Shown: in pieces, positions 50,540 through 59,400 of the stretch
How positions within the stretch are numbered: position 1 is the first letter of the stretch
Layout: every line of letters starts with the position of its first letter
Assembly: GCF_042682685.1 (NCBI RefSeq)
Contig: NZ_JBHUHX010000021.1
Coordinates: 1 to 64,000, forward strand
Direction of reading: 5' to 3'
DNA from: Imhoffiella fuscus
GTDB lineage: Bacteria; Pseudomonadota; Gammaproteobacteria; Chromatiales; Chromatiaceae
Length of the DNA: 64,000 nucleotides
Position numbers and translations under genes: made by a program
Notes under the pieces: generated by a model
Databases searched by the model: none
Told to the model about the DNA's origin: nothing
What the model saw: the letters and a program-made list of their open reading frames with translations, nothing else

Positions 50540-53500
50540 CCGATAGCGATCGCCCAGATTCACCCACTGGAACCGATTCCGGCGGCGAACCGCTCGGCTT
50601 GCCGTCGTCCGTTCCGGCGAACCTGGCCCCACTCCTGGCGGCGCTGGACCTCGCGACCGACACGGCACCCTGGCTGGGCGCGCGCGACAGCTTCAATCTG
50701 GTGGGCGCCGAGCGGGTGTGGATGCTGCTGGCGGGCACGCTCGACCTCTTCATCTGCGATCCAGCACCCGATGGAGGGGCTGGCCGGCGCCGTTTCATCC
50801 TCAGCCTGCCACCCGGCGGTCTCTGCATCGGATTCCGTGACGAGCCGGGGATGCCGCCGGTGATCGCCGTCCCACGCAAGGACACCAGGCTCGTCGCGAC
50901 CGATTTGACGGCGCTGATGGCGCTCGGCGGAAAGCCGGACCTGACGGCCCCATTGGCCGCCGCCCTGGATGCCTGGATCAGCCGCCTTACGGCGGCGGAC
51001 AGTCGCGCCAGGCCGCCCGCGACCTGCCGGGTGCAGCAAGATTCGGAGGCCATCGAGGTCGGCGAGGGCGATTCCATTCAGGCCGATGGCGAACGGGTGT
51101 TCTGGCTCCAGGAGACCAGTGCGCAGGTGCTGATCCGGGGGGAGACGGAGATGCGGCCAACCCCCGACGCTGCCTTGCCCGTGACCGCCGATAATTGGAT
51201 CCGTGCAACGGTGGCGGATACCTGGACACTGACGGAAACCCTCGACTGGCTCAAGGACCAGCCCGAGGTCGGGCTCTTGGCATCGCTCCAGGCGTTTCAG
51301 GCCAGGACCATGACGCGTTTGCGGTCGGTCAGCGCGGTGCAGGCGACTGCGAGCGCCCGCCGGGCGCTCGCGGCGAACGTTGGCAGTCGCGCCGAATTGA
51401 GCCAAGGCATCGGGGCGCTGGCGGCGGTCTTTCAGCGCGGGCGGCGACTGGGCAGGGGGCGCGCCAGCGATCCTCTGATCGCGAGCCTGCAGATCGCCGC
51501 CGATGCGATCGGACTGGAGCTGCCTGCGGAGGCGGAACTGGAACCCGCCTTGGCCAGCCAGGATCCGCTGCTGATGATGGCGCGTCGCGCTGGATTCTCG
51601 GTGCGGGGCGTCGATCTGAACGGACGCTGGTGGGACGACGATCATGGCCCCCTGATCGGGACCCTTAAGGAAGACGGTCAGCCGATCGTGCTGTTGCCAG
51701 GACGTCACGGGCGCTACGAGTGTCTCGACCCGGTCTCGGCGCGCGTCCAGCCGGTCGATGCGTCGCTCGCCGAAGGTATCGACAGACAGGCCCGCATGCT
51801 CTACCGCCCGCTGCCGGAGGGCGTGCTGCGGCCCGCCGAACTCCTGGGGTTCGGCTTCCGAGGCTCGCTGCGCGAGGGTCTGATCGCCTTCGCGCTGCTG
51901 CTGGCGATCGGTCTTCTGTCGCTGGTGACGCCGATCCTCACCGGCTGGATCCTGGATCCCATCATCCCGCAGGCCGAGCTGGGCCAGCTCCTGACCCTGG
52001 TGGTCGCGATCCTGATCGCCGGGCTGGCGCAGCAGATCTTTTCGCTGGTGCAGTCGTTGATTCTGTTACGCATCGAGGGACGGGTCGCCAACAGCGTGCA
52101 ATGCGCCGTCTGGGACCGGCTGCTCAGACTGCCGGCGGCCTTCTTCAACCAGTTCTCTGCGGGCGATCTCGCCAATCGGGCGATGAGCATCGACGCGCTG
52201 CGCCAGGCGCTGTCGTCCTCGGCCATCACGGCCCTGACGCATGGCGTGGTCGGCGTCTTCAGTCTGGGGATGATGATCTACTACGATTGGCGTCTCTCCC
52301 TGGCGGCGAGCATCGTGGTCGCCATCTACGCCTTCATCGTCATCTACGCTGGCCGGAGGGTTCTGCGCCTCAACCGCGTCCAACTGCGTCTGGGCGGCCA
52401 ACTCCAGGGACTGGTCCTGCAACTGCTGGGCGCGGTGGACAAGTTGCGCACCACCGGCAGCGAGCGTCATGCCTTCGGCCGGTGGGCCGATCTGTACGGA
52501 CAGCAGCAGGCGAACTCCTTCGACCAGCAGGTCCTCAACAACCGGCTCGTGGTCTTCAAGACGGTCTTCCAGAACTTCGCCACCTTCGCCATCATCCTGG
52601 TGATCGCCTGGCAGGGCGGCGAACTGCTGGCCTTCTACCGCTCGCCCGAGACCTGGAGCGAGATCGACAGTCTGAAGCTGCAGACCCTGATGCCGACGGG
52701 CGTCTTCGTCGCCTTCTACGCCGCCTTCGGCCAGTTCCTCGGCGCCGCCTTCGGGCTTTCGGAGCAGGCCATCCAACTGGCCAACATCCCGGCCTATTAC
52801 GAGCGCGTGGCACCGATCCTGAGCGCGGCTCCGGAGAGCATGGACGGCGTCGATCCCGGTCAGATCCAGGGGGAGATCACGGTGCATGAGGTGCAGTTCC
52901 GCTATGCCCCGGACACCCCGCTGGTCCTGCGCGGCGTTTCGCTGGAGGCGAAGGCCGGCGAGTTCATCGCCATCGCCGGGCCGTCTGGCGCCGGCAAGTC
53001 GTCGCTGGTGCGCCTACTGCTGGGGTTCGATGCGCCGGAGGCGGGCTCCATCTATCTGGACGGCCAGGATGTCGCCGCCCTGGACAAGCGTGGCATGCGC
53101 CAGAACTTCGGCGTGGTGCTGCAGAACGGCCGGCTACTGGCCGGCACGCTGCTGCAGAACATCGTGGCCGGCGCCCAGCTCACCCGTGACGATGCCATGG
53201 CGGCGGCGCGTCTCGCCGGTCTCGACAAGGATATCGAGGCCATGCCGATGGGGCTGGATACCTATCTGAGCGAGGGCGCGTCAACACTCTCCGGCGGACA
53301 GCGCCAACGTCTGATGATCGCACGCGCCATCGTGCGGCGACCGCGAGTCTTGATCTTCGACGAAGCCACCAGCGCCCTGGACAATATGACGCAGGCCGTC
53401 GTGACCCAGAGCCTGGAGCGTCTGAACAGCACCCGGATCGTGATCGCCCATCGACTCAGCACCATCATCCGGGCCGACCGTATCTATGTCATCGATAAAG

Positions 53501-53586
53501 GCCGGGTGGTCGAGTCGGGAACCTACGAGGAATTGATGGCCAGGGACGCGTTGTTCGCGGCCATGGCCCGGCGACAGGTGCTCTGA
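50536..53586 (+). CDS. Second NHLM-type ABC transporter, ATP-binding/permease
   Basis: At 1016 residues it is longer than a normal exporter. About 380 N-terminal residues lack a peptidase and contain a beta-rich region (NLVGAERVWMLLAGTLDLFI) reminiscent of a cNMP-binding-like or regulatory domain. Membrane helices (about residues 460-720) and an ATPase with AGPSGAGKSSLVRLLLGFD and LSGGQRQRLMIARAI follow. NHLM systems typically pair such a protein with the C39 exporter, possibly as a heteromer. Coupled at both ends by overlapping codons. Confidence 0.9.
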   Translation: MTDSDRPDSPTGTDSGGEPLGLPSSVPANLAPLLAALDLATDTAPWLGARDSFNLVGAERVWMLLAGTLDLFICDPAPDGGAGRRRFILSLPPGGLCIGFRDEPGMPPVIAVPRKDTRLVATDLTALMALGGKPDLTAPLAAALDAWISRLTAADSRARPPATCRVQQDSEAIEVGEGDSIQADGERVFWLQETSAQVLIRGETEMRPTPDAALPVTADNWIRATVADTWTLTETLDWLKDQPEVGLLASLQAFQARTMTRLRSVSAVQATASARRALAANVGSRAELSQGIGALAAVFQRGRRLGRGRASDPLIASLQIAADAIGLELPAEAELEPALASQDPLLMMARRAGFSVRGVDLNGRWWDDDHGPLIGTLKEDGQPIVLLPGRHGRYECLDPVSARVQPVDASLAEGIDRQARMLYRPLPEGVLRPAELLGFGFRGSLREGLIAFALLLAIGLLSLVTPILTGWILDPIIPQAELGQLLTLVVAILIAGLAQQIFSLVQSLILLRIEGRVANSVQCAVWDRLLRLPAAFFNQFSAGDLANRAMSIDALRQALSSSAITALTHGVVGVFSLGMMIYYDWRLSLAASIVVAIYAFIVIYAGRRVLRLNRVQLRLGGQLQGLVLQLLGAVDKLRTTGSERHAFGRWADLYGQQQANSFDQQVLNNRLVVFKTVFQNFATFAIILVIAWQGGELLAFYRSPETWSEIDSLKLQTLMPTGVFVAFYAAFGQFLGAAFGLSEQAIQLANIPAYYERVAPILSAAPESMDGVDPGQIQGEITVHEVQFRYAPDTPLVLRGVSLEAKAGEFIAIAGPSGAGKSSLVRLLLGFDAPEAGSIYLDGQDVAALDKRGMRQNFGVVLQNGRLLAGTLLQNIVAGAQLTRDDAMAAARLAGLDKDIEAMPMGLDTYLSEGASTLSGGQRQRLMIARAIVRRPRVLIFDEATSALDNMTQAVVTQSLERLNSTRIVIAHRLSTIIRADRIYVIDKGRVVESGTYEELMARDALFAAMARRQVL

Positions 53587-55214
53587 TGAATCGGCATTCT
53601 CAAGATCAGGCGGAGGTCTCTTCCAGGATGTGGGCCAGTCTCTGCCCGCTGTTGGATGGTCTCGCGCTGGGCTGCATGATCGAGGCGCTTGAAGCGGCTG
53701 GCGCGTTGGCCGAGCTGCGGGGCCTTCCGGCGCCCGAGCAGATCGATCGACTGGCCCGACGCTGGGGGGCGAGACCGGGGTATCTGCATCTGGTTCTGCG
53801 TGCGCTCGCACAGCTCGGGCTGATGGCGCTCGACACCGATGCGGATGGCCGAAGACGCGTCTCCCCGACCACGGCAGGCCGGGACTGGCTGGTGCTGACA
53901 TCGGCCTATCGGGGGTTCGCGCAACGTTTGAGCGAGGCGGCCGCCATGCCCGACTGGGCCGAGGGGCGCATACCGCCGCCAGAGGCTCCGCCGCCGCTGC
54001 CGCCGCAAGCACAAGGCGGCTCGCGTGCGTCGCGCCTGGTTGCGAGCCATCTGTGGGGGCCGCTGATCACCGCCTTTCTCACGCTCTGCCATCGGCGTGC
54101 GAATCGGGCCGATCCAGCCATTCAGGCCAGTGCCTTCGCTATGCTGGAGGCTGCCGGCACCGTTCGCCAGTATGGCGAGTCGTTGCTCGTCGCCCAGGGG
54201 TGGGGAGGGCGTTGCGGCGAGGACTTCGTCCTCGATGCGGTGGGCGAGCTGGCGCTGCTGGCCGCGCCCCAGTGTTTCCATACCCTCAGCTATCTGCCGA
54301 CCCTGATCCGCTCGGATCGACTCCTCTTCGGCGAGGATGCGCGTCCGCCCCAGCCGACCGCCGACGGGCGCGAAACCCATCTCGACCGTGCACTGGACAT
54401 CGCCTTCAGCGGACTGGTGTTTCGCCGTGGCTGCGGCGCCCCCTTCCTGCGCATGCTCCTGCCCCTGTTCAGCGAGACCAGTCCGCCGACCTGCGTGGTC
54501 GACGTCGGCTGCGGCGACGGGACCCTGCTGCTGGAACTCGGGCGCGGACTGCGCCAGGCGGGATTCGATACCGACGCCGTCACCCTGGTCGGCGTCGATC
54601 CGGCACCGGAGGCACGTGCCGAGACCGGCGACCGGCTGGCGCGCGAGGGGTTGCGTCATCTGATCCTGGACGGCGATATCGCCGCGCCCGAGGCGATCGC
54701 CGCGCAACTGGCCGAGAAAGGACTGGCGTTGCACGAGGGGCTCTTCGTCAGCAAGTCGGTGTTCCACGATCGTCGTTTCGAGCCGCCCGCCGCGAACACC
54801 CCCGAGCCGACCGGCGAGGCCTCGCGCTGCGTCTTCATCGACGAGGACGGCGGTCCACTGGCGGCGCGGGCGGTCGAGCGCCATCTGATCGAGCTGCTGC
54901 TGCGCTGGCGGCCTTGGATCGGTCGTCACGGGATGATCGTGATCGAGGCGCACACGGCCGACCCGTCCCACGGAGCCGCCCATGCTGGACGCCACGTCCT
55001 GGTCCCGCTGGAGGTGACCCATGGGTTGTCGCATCAGTATCTGCTGGAGGCCGAGCGCTTTCGCGCCCTGGTCGCGCAGGCCGGTTACCGATCGGTCGCC
55101 AGCACGGATCTGAATACCTGGCTGGTCGGTCGTCCCCTGATGACGATCGACCGCTATGTCGTCGACGTTTCCAGGAACGACCGCATCAGTGCGCCGACAC
55201 CCTCGCTGTCGTAG
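53586..55214 (+). CDS. SAM-dependent methyltransferase with winged-helix N-terminus
   Basis: The 542-residue protein has a winged-helix-like N-terminus (about residues 20-110, with IDRLARRWGARPGYLHLVLR), an Ala/Pro-rich linker and a class I methyltransferase domain with motif I CVVDVGCGDGTLLLELGRGL at about 303-322. It resembles AprA-related and O-methyltransferase-like enzymes. It is the last gene of the export operon (TGATG overlap), so it may tailor the peptide or a small acyl group. It is not evidently the PoyE-type side-chain N-methyltransferase. Its 3' end overlaps the convergent MetX-like gene by 61 nt. Confidence 0.75.
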   Translation: MNRHSQDQAEVSSRMWASLCPLLDGLALGCMIEALEAAGALAELRGLPAPEQIDRLARRWGARPGYLHLVLRALAQLGLMALDTDADGRRRVSPTTAGRDWLVLTSAYRGFAQRLSEAAAMPDWAEGRIPPPEAPPPLPPQAQGGSRASRLVASHLWGPLITAFLTLCHRRANRADPAIQASAFAMLEAAGTVRQYGESLLVAQGWGGRCGEDFVLDAVGELALLAAPQCFHTLSYLPTLIRSDRLLFGEDARPPQPTADGRETHLDRALDIAFSGLVFRRGCGAPFLRMLLPLFSETSPPTCVVDVGCGDGTLLLELGRGLRQAGFDTDAVTLVGVDPAPEARAETGDRLAREGLRHLILDGDIAAPEAIAAQLAEKGLALHEGLFVSKSVFHDRRFEPPAANTPEPTGEASRCVFIDEDGGPLAARAVERHLIELLLRWRPWIGRHGMIVIEAHTADPSHGAAHAGRHVLVPLEVTHGLSHQYLLEAERFRALVAQAGYRSVASTDLNTWLVGRPLMTIDRYVVDVSRNDRISAPTPSLS

Positions 55215-56257
55215 ACGAAGGCACCATGACCGAAGGCGCTGTCGAGGGTGCGATGGCTGACCGGCCAGCCGCGCTGTTCGAGCGCCAGGCGGATCTTCTC
55301 CATCTCCGCCGGGGGATAACGCCAATCGGAGCGGTAGCTGACCAGCAGGGTCGGCACCGGCGAACCCTCGAAGGCATCGGCCAGCGCGCAATGCCCGCGC
55401 GCGAGATCGAAATAGTCCATGGCTCGCATCAGATAGACGAGCGCCAGCGGATCGAGTTGGGTGACATCGCCGCGTCCGACCTTCTCGAACAGCGCCTCGA
55501 CCTCGAATTCCGGGTCGAAACCGTAGCCGAGCCGGTCGGCATCGCCGATCAGTCGATTGCCGCACCGCTGTTCGAGTGCCTCGCGCTCCATCCAGATGAG
55601 CGCGCCGATGCGCGACATCAGTTGGAACCCCCTCTCCGGCGGCGCCTGCCCCTGATAGCGTCCGTCGCGCCAGGCTGGGTCCAGGGCCAGGGCCTCGCGC
55701 ATCACCTTCCAGAGGGCGATGGTGTAGGCGGCCACCCTCGACGTCGCGCTGATGACGACGGCCCGCGCGAGCCGCTGCGGGTGACGCGACATCCAGGTCA
55801 GGACCTGAAAGCCGCCCAGACAGCCGCCGATGGCCGCATAGAGTCGTTCGATGCCGAGGGCGTCGAGCAGCCGTGCCTGTGCATCGACCATGTCGGCAAG
55901 GGTCACGATCGGAAAATCCGGCCCGTAGGGTTGGCCGCTGGCGGGGTCGATGCTGGCGGGACCGGTGCTGGCGCCGCCGCCGAGCACGTTGGAGGCGATG
56001 ACGCACCAGCGCTCGGTATCGATCGGCTTGCCGGGACCGATCGCCTGGTCCCACCAGCCGGGCCGAGGATCCTCGGCCCGGTGACGGCCAGCCGCATGCT
56101 GATTCGAGGTCAGGCCATGACAGACCAGGATCGCGTTCGAGCGCGTGGCGTTCAGCTCGCCGTAAACCTCATAGACGATCTCGACCTGGTCCAACGTCCG
56201 ACCGCATTCCAGCGGCAGCGGCTCGGCGAGCCGAATCCCGCGAGGTTGAATCAACAT
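55154..56257 (-). CDS. MetX-like acyltransferase with Cys nucleophile
   Basis: The 367-residue alpha/beta-hydrolase-fold protein follows homoserine O-acetyltransferase (MetX) architecture: ILVCHGLTSNQHAAG, NVLGGGASTGPASIDP, the nucleophile elbow AAIGGCLGGFQVLTWM, acid SYRSDWRYP (Asp311) and base FGHGAFVYD (His344). In MetX the nucleophile is serine; here Cys146 occupies the position. It could still be an amino-acid O-acyltransferase, or have been recruited to acylate or hydrolyse a pathway intermediate. It is on the opposite strand to the exporter genes and 31 bp from tolC, with which it may be co-transcribed. Confidence 0.8.
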   Translation of the reverse strand: MLIQPRGIRLAEPLPLECGRTLDQVEIVYEVYGELNATRSNAILVCHGLTSNQHAAGRHRAEDPRPGWWDQAIGPGKPIDTERWCVIASNVLGGGASTGPASIDPASGQPYGPDFPIVTLADMVDAQARLLDALGIERLYAAIGGCLGGFQVLTWMSRHPQRLARAVVISATSRVAAYTIALWKVMREALALDPAWRDGRYQGQAPPERGFQLMSRIGALIWMEREALEQRCGNRLIGDADRLGYGFDPEFEVEALFEKVGRGDVTQLDPLALVYLMRAMDYFDLARGHCALADAFEGSPVPTLLVSYRSDWRYPPAEMEKIRLALEQRGWPVSHRTLDSAFGHGAFVYDSEGVGALMRSFLETSTT

Positions 56258-56288
56258 GGGGAATCGAGGCGGTATAGAGCCAAGGACA

Positions 56289-57773
56289 TTAGTCGATGTC
56301 GGTGCCGAAGAGCCGGTTGCGAACTGCTTCGACATAGGATTCGGCCCCTAGTGGTTCGATCGCCAGACCGAGCCCGCGGGGGTTGTAGCGGCCCATCACC
56401 TGGAGCAGGTTGACCTGGCCCATAAAGAGGTCGTAGCGGGCCTGGAGCTGTTGTTCGAGCGCGCTGTCGAGACTCTGTCTGGCATCCAGCACGTCCTTCA
56501 TGGTGCTCAGTCCGTTTTGAAACTGGCGATAGAAGCCGTCCAGCGTTTGCTGCATCGCCTTGACCTCCAATGCCACGAGTTCGGTACGCGCCCGGGCCAT
56601 CTCCAGTGCAGCCCAATCCGCCTCGACCGTACTCATGAGCTGATGATAGGTATTTCTCATCAGATTTTGGGACTGGTTGAAGGTGGCATGGGCCTGACGC
56701 ACCTGCGAAGAATGCTTGCCGCCACTGAAGAGCGGGACGTTGAGTTGGATACCGACGGCGAGATCTTCCTCGGGCTGAAAAACCGTGGCGCTTTCTGGGC
56801 TGGTGTAACGATAGCGATCCCAGATGCGCAGATAGGTCGCATAGAGATCGACCGTTGGTCGAAGGCTGCTTCTGGCCACCGCGATATCCGAGCGGGCGCT
56901 GTCGACGCTGAAACGGGCCGCGCGCAAGGCGGGATTGCTGGCCTCGGCGATTTCTTTGACCTCCTCCAGTGTTTTTGGCAGCGACGGCAGACTGGGCCAA
57001 TCCTTCAAGTTGTCGGGCGCCTGACCGGAGAGCGCGACATAGTTGCTGCGTGCCGCAGCCAGGCTGGCCGACAGGCTGGTGCGTTGCGAGGCAGTGTTCG
57101 CGACCGAGGCGCTGGCCTGGGCCACGTCGGTCAGCGTTCCGAGTCGTTTCTCGAACAGAGACCGCGATTCCGTCTCCAGTTTACGCAATTGACGTTCGAC
57201 GTCGTCATTGAGCTCAAGCAGCGCGTTCAGCCGCAGTACATCGGCATAACTGCTGGTGACGGACAGCAGCACTTGGCTGACCGTCGCGTCGAGCGTGGCC
57301 AGTGCCGCCGCCACGTTGGCCTCGGCCGAGGCCAAGCCGGCGCGAGTGGCGCCACCCTCGTAAACGTTGAGTGTCAACGCCAGCTCTAGGGATCCATAGG
57401 ATTGCGTGTAATCTGAATCGCTCTGCCGAGTTCCCGTGGCGGCTTTGGTCCGTGTGGTCTGGCTGCTATTGGTTTGGGTTCCGACGCCCTGGAGCGACAG
57501 GTTTGGCAAATAGCCGGAACGCGCCTGCGGCAGCAACTCGGCCGTCGCCTTGACACCGGCTAGCGCCGCCTGGATCGAGGGATTCTGCCGATAGGTGCGC
57601 GCCAGCGCGCTGGTGAGCGGTTCTGCGTCTGACGGCGGGGAGACGAAAAAAAGCGCAAGCATGAGACCTAAGGCAATAAGGCTCGAATAGCGGCGACCAG
57701 CTCGGGCGACCGCCAATGGCAGGAGCGCCCGGTCTGATGGTTTTTTTCTTCCGAACCTAAAAACGTAGTCCAT
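56289..57773 (-). CDS. tolC: TolC-family outer-membrane channel
   Basis: The 494-residue protein has a long signal region (LIALGLMLALFFVSPPSDA) and two outer-membrane-efflux halves rich in coiled-coil helices: LTSALARTYRQNPSIQAALA, NVYEGGATRAGLASAEANVA, then IQLNVPLFSGGKHSSQVRQA. It should be the exit duct for type I-like export with the NHLM adaptor at 47 kb; pairing with the RND pump at 9-13 kb is also possible. It is transcribed away from the precursor genes. Confidence 0.92.
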   Translation of the reverse strand: MDYVFRFGRKKPSDRALLPLAVARAGRRYSSLIALGLMLALFFVSPPSDAEPLTSALARTYRQNPSIQAALAGVKATAELLPQARSGYLPNLSLQGVGTQTNSSQTTRTKAATGTRQSDSDYTQSYGSLELALTLNVYEGGATRAGLASAEANVAAALATLDATVSQVLLSVTSSYADVLRLNALLELNDDVERQLRKLETESRSLFEKRLGTLTDVAQASASVANTASQRTSLSASLAAARSNYVALSGQAPDNLKDWPSLPSLPKTLEEVKEIAEASNPALRAARFSVDSARSDIAVARSSLRPTVDLYATYLRIWDRYRYTSPESATVFQPEEDLAVGIQLNVPLFSGGKHSSQVRQAHATFNQSQNLMRNTYHQLMSTVEADWAALEMARARTELVALEVKAMQQTLDGFYRQFQNGLSTMKDVLDARQSLDSALEQQLQARYDLFMGQVNLLQVMGRYNPRGLGLAIEPLGAESYVEAVRNRLFGTDID

Positions 57774-58285
57774 TGGAAAAATAAGTCCAGCGGTACGAGT
57801 GAAATGAATAGGGCTTTCGGGTATTTCACCTTGAGAGATGATGCACGTCAGAAGGCAGGATCATACTACTTAACTGTCCATTGCACATAAAGTCGATTCT
57901 AGGCTAAATTTGAGACACCAGGGTGATCGCGCAATCAATGTTCATCGTATTGCGCAACGCATTAAACAATAATCATATAAGCGTTTCTTGATGCAGTTGC
58001 CCTGGTGCAAATCCTGATCCAAATGTCAAGCTGTTGATGGTTGCCCCGGCGCTGGATGATTGGTCTCGTGCGTTAAGTATTCTCGATCTTTCATGCTTAT
58101 ATAGCGATCCATGGTGCCGATTCATGTCGATGATGCATTCATTCGATACGGCTCCAGCGGTGAATTTGGGGTTTGTTAAAAAGACTCGTTTTCGACGTCG
58201 CCGTATCGGAGGCTCGGCGCGTTACGCCTTGATCCAATTTCAGCCAACGACGGATTCACTCGCCCTCATTTTAGGGATCCTCAAT
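57774..58285. other. 512-bp AT-rich divergent regulatory gap before the precursor genes
   Basis: This gap separates tolC (minus) from the first precursor (plus). It is clearly more AT-rich than its surroundings and contains no ORF of recognised family; a frame that extends the precursor upstream to 58034 is not credible. It should hold promoters for both directions and a long 5' leader of the precursor mRNA. A poor -35/-10 pair (TTGCAC at 57881 and CTAAAT at 57904) is all I could pick out. Confidence 0.4.
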
Positions 58286-58678
58286 ATGAGTTACTCAAAA
58301 AAGAATCGTGCCGTTGCCGCAGAGTTGATCGCAAAAGCGACCCAGGACCTACAATTTCGCAAGGGGTTCATCGATAATCCAAAGACATTGTTGATGAATG
58401 CCGGAGCCGAATTCGACGATGATGTCGAGATTCGAGTCGTCGAGAATACCGACAAGATTCGCTACATTCTGTTGCCTGCGCTGCCTTCTAGCGTCGGTGA
58501 CCTCACCGATGAGCAACTGGCCCTGGTTGCCGGCGGTGGTTCGACTGCCGCCAACGCGAATGTGGTGGGCAATGTCGAGGCGGTCGCCAATGCCGTTGGC
58601 GCAACTGAAGGTGCCGCAGTCAACGATGCTGGCGTTGCGACCGTTGTCGTTGCGGCTGGCGCTATCGTTGCCACTTGA
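58286..58678 (+). CDS. Proteusin precursor peptide 1 (NHLP leader, Ala/Val/Gly/Asn core)
   Basis: The 130-residue precursor has a nitrile-hydratase-like leader (about residues 1-84): SKKNRAVAAELIAKATQDLQ, FIDNPKTLLMNAGAEF, DDDVEIRVVENTDKIRYILL and LTDEQLALVAGG. Cleavage after Gly84 or Gly85 would release a 45- or 46-residue core with N90, N96, N102, E108 and D114 at six-residue spacing and a hydrophobic Ala/Val tail from about 115. There is no Cys, and few Ser/Thr. AGGGA lies about 9 nt before the ATG. The same start (M-x-YSKKN) in the downstream copy confirms ATG 58286. It is a candidate substrate of the adjacent epimerase and methyltransferases. Confidence 0.92.
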   Translation: MSYSKKNRAVAAELIAKATQDLQFRKGFIDNPKTLLMNAGAEFDDDVEIRVVENTDKIRYILLPALPSSVGDLTDEQLALVAGGGSTAANANVVGNVEAVANAVGATEGAAVNDAGVATVVVAAGAIVAT

Positions 58679-58714
58679 TAAACGAACGATCTTTGACTAA
58701 CCAGGAGCGAGCAA

Positions 58715-59101
58715 ATGGGCTATTCGAAAAAAAACCGTGCCGTTGCAGCGGAACTGATCGCGAAAGCGACCCAGGATCTGCAATTCCGCAAGGCATTCAT
58801 CGATAATCCGAAGACGTTATTGGTCAATGCCGGGGCTGAATTCGACGACGATGTCGAGATTCGGGTCGTTGAAAATACTGACAAGATTCGCTATGTCTTG
58901 CTGCCGGCCTTGCCATCCAGTGTTGGGGATTTGAGCGATGAGCAACTGGCTCTGGTCGCCGGTGGTGGTTCGACCGCCGCCAACCAGAATGTGGTCGGCA
59001 ATACCGAGGCGGTGGCCAATGTCGTCGGTGCGACCGAGGGCGCGGCCGTCAACGATGGCGCGGTCGCGACGATTGCAGTCGGTGTGGTCGTCGCGACTTG
59101 A
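58715..59101 (+). CDS. Proteusin precursor peptide 2, paralogue of the first
   Basis: The 128-residue copy is nearly identical to precursor 1 through residue 90. The leader differs at Ser2 to Gly, Gly27 to Ala, Met37 to Val, Ile61 to Val and Thr74 to Ser. The core, after LALVAGG, retains N90, N96, N102, E108 and D114 and varies elsewhere (for example A91Q, V97T, A103V). Its tail is two residues shorter and Val-richer. AGGAGCGAG precedes the ATG by 5 nt. The two genes are 36 bp apart, so a tandem duplication in one transcript is likely. Confidence 0.92.
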   Translation: MGYSKKNRAVAAELIAKATQDLQFRKAFIDNPKTLLVNAGAEFDDDVEIRVVENTDKIRYVLLPALPSSVGDLSDEQLALVAGGGSTAANQNVVGNTEAVANVVGATEGAAVNDGAVATIAVGVVVAT

Positions 59102-59400
59102 AACATGCACAAATGCGACTGGATGCGGTTTGATCCGCATTCATGTCGTACCGAGACGGGATGCATGATGCGAGTCATGGCTCGTAGCGGATTTTCACGG
59201 CCAGCAACGATCATTGGGAACCCGAACATGGGATACAAGCCCCCCGAGGGATGACGCCCTCTCGATTCAGTCCATGCATTGTCACGTCGCGTCGGCTTCA
59301 GTGCTTCCCGATGGATGATGACCTGACCGATCGGTCGGAACCGCGCATCGCCTCATGGGCGCGACCTCATCATTGCTTCCATTGATTCAGGGTTTTTTCG
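59102..59400. other. 299-bp gap between precursors and epimerase gene
   Basis: Apart from a small hairpin I see no recognisable gene. Such gaps between abundant precursors and low-abundance enzymes often carry an attenuator, RNase-protecting structure or second promoter. Confidence 0.35.
59124..59141 (+). terminator. Small hairpin after precursor 2, possible attenuator
   Basis: ATGCGG and CCGCAT pair around a TTTGAT loop, 23 nt after the precursor 2 stop. There is no T-run and the stem is only 6 bp, so a terminator role is weak. It could stabilise the precursor mRNA or thin transcription into the enzyme genes. Confidence 0.2.

Noticed and set aside
53586..55214. Methyltransferase as a PoyE-type Asn N-methylase
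   Set aside because: Its domain order and N-terminal winged helix do not resemble what is known of PoyE, so the specific label was not used.
58034..58285. 84-codon upstream extension of precursor 1
   Set aside because: The second copy starts at the matching M-x-YSKKN position with its own ribosome site, and the extension has no leader-like sequence.
59124..59141. Rho-independent terminator after precursor 2
   Set aside because: Only a 6-bp stem and no T-run, so kept as a low-confidence hairpin.
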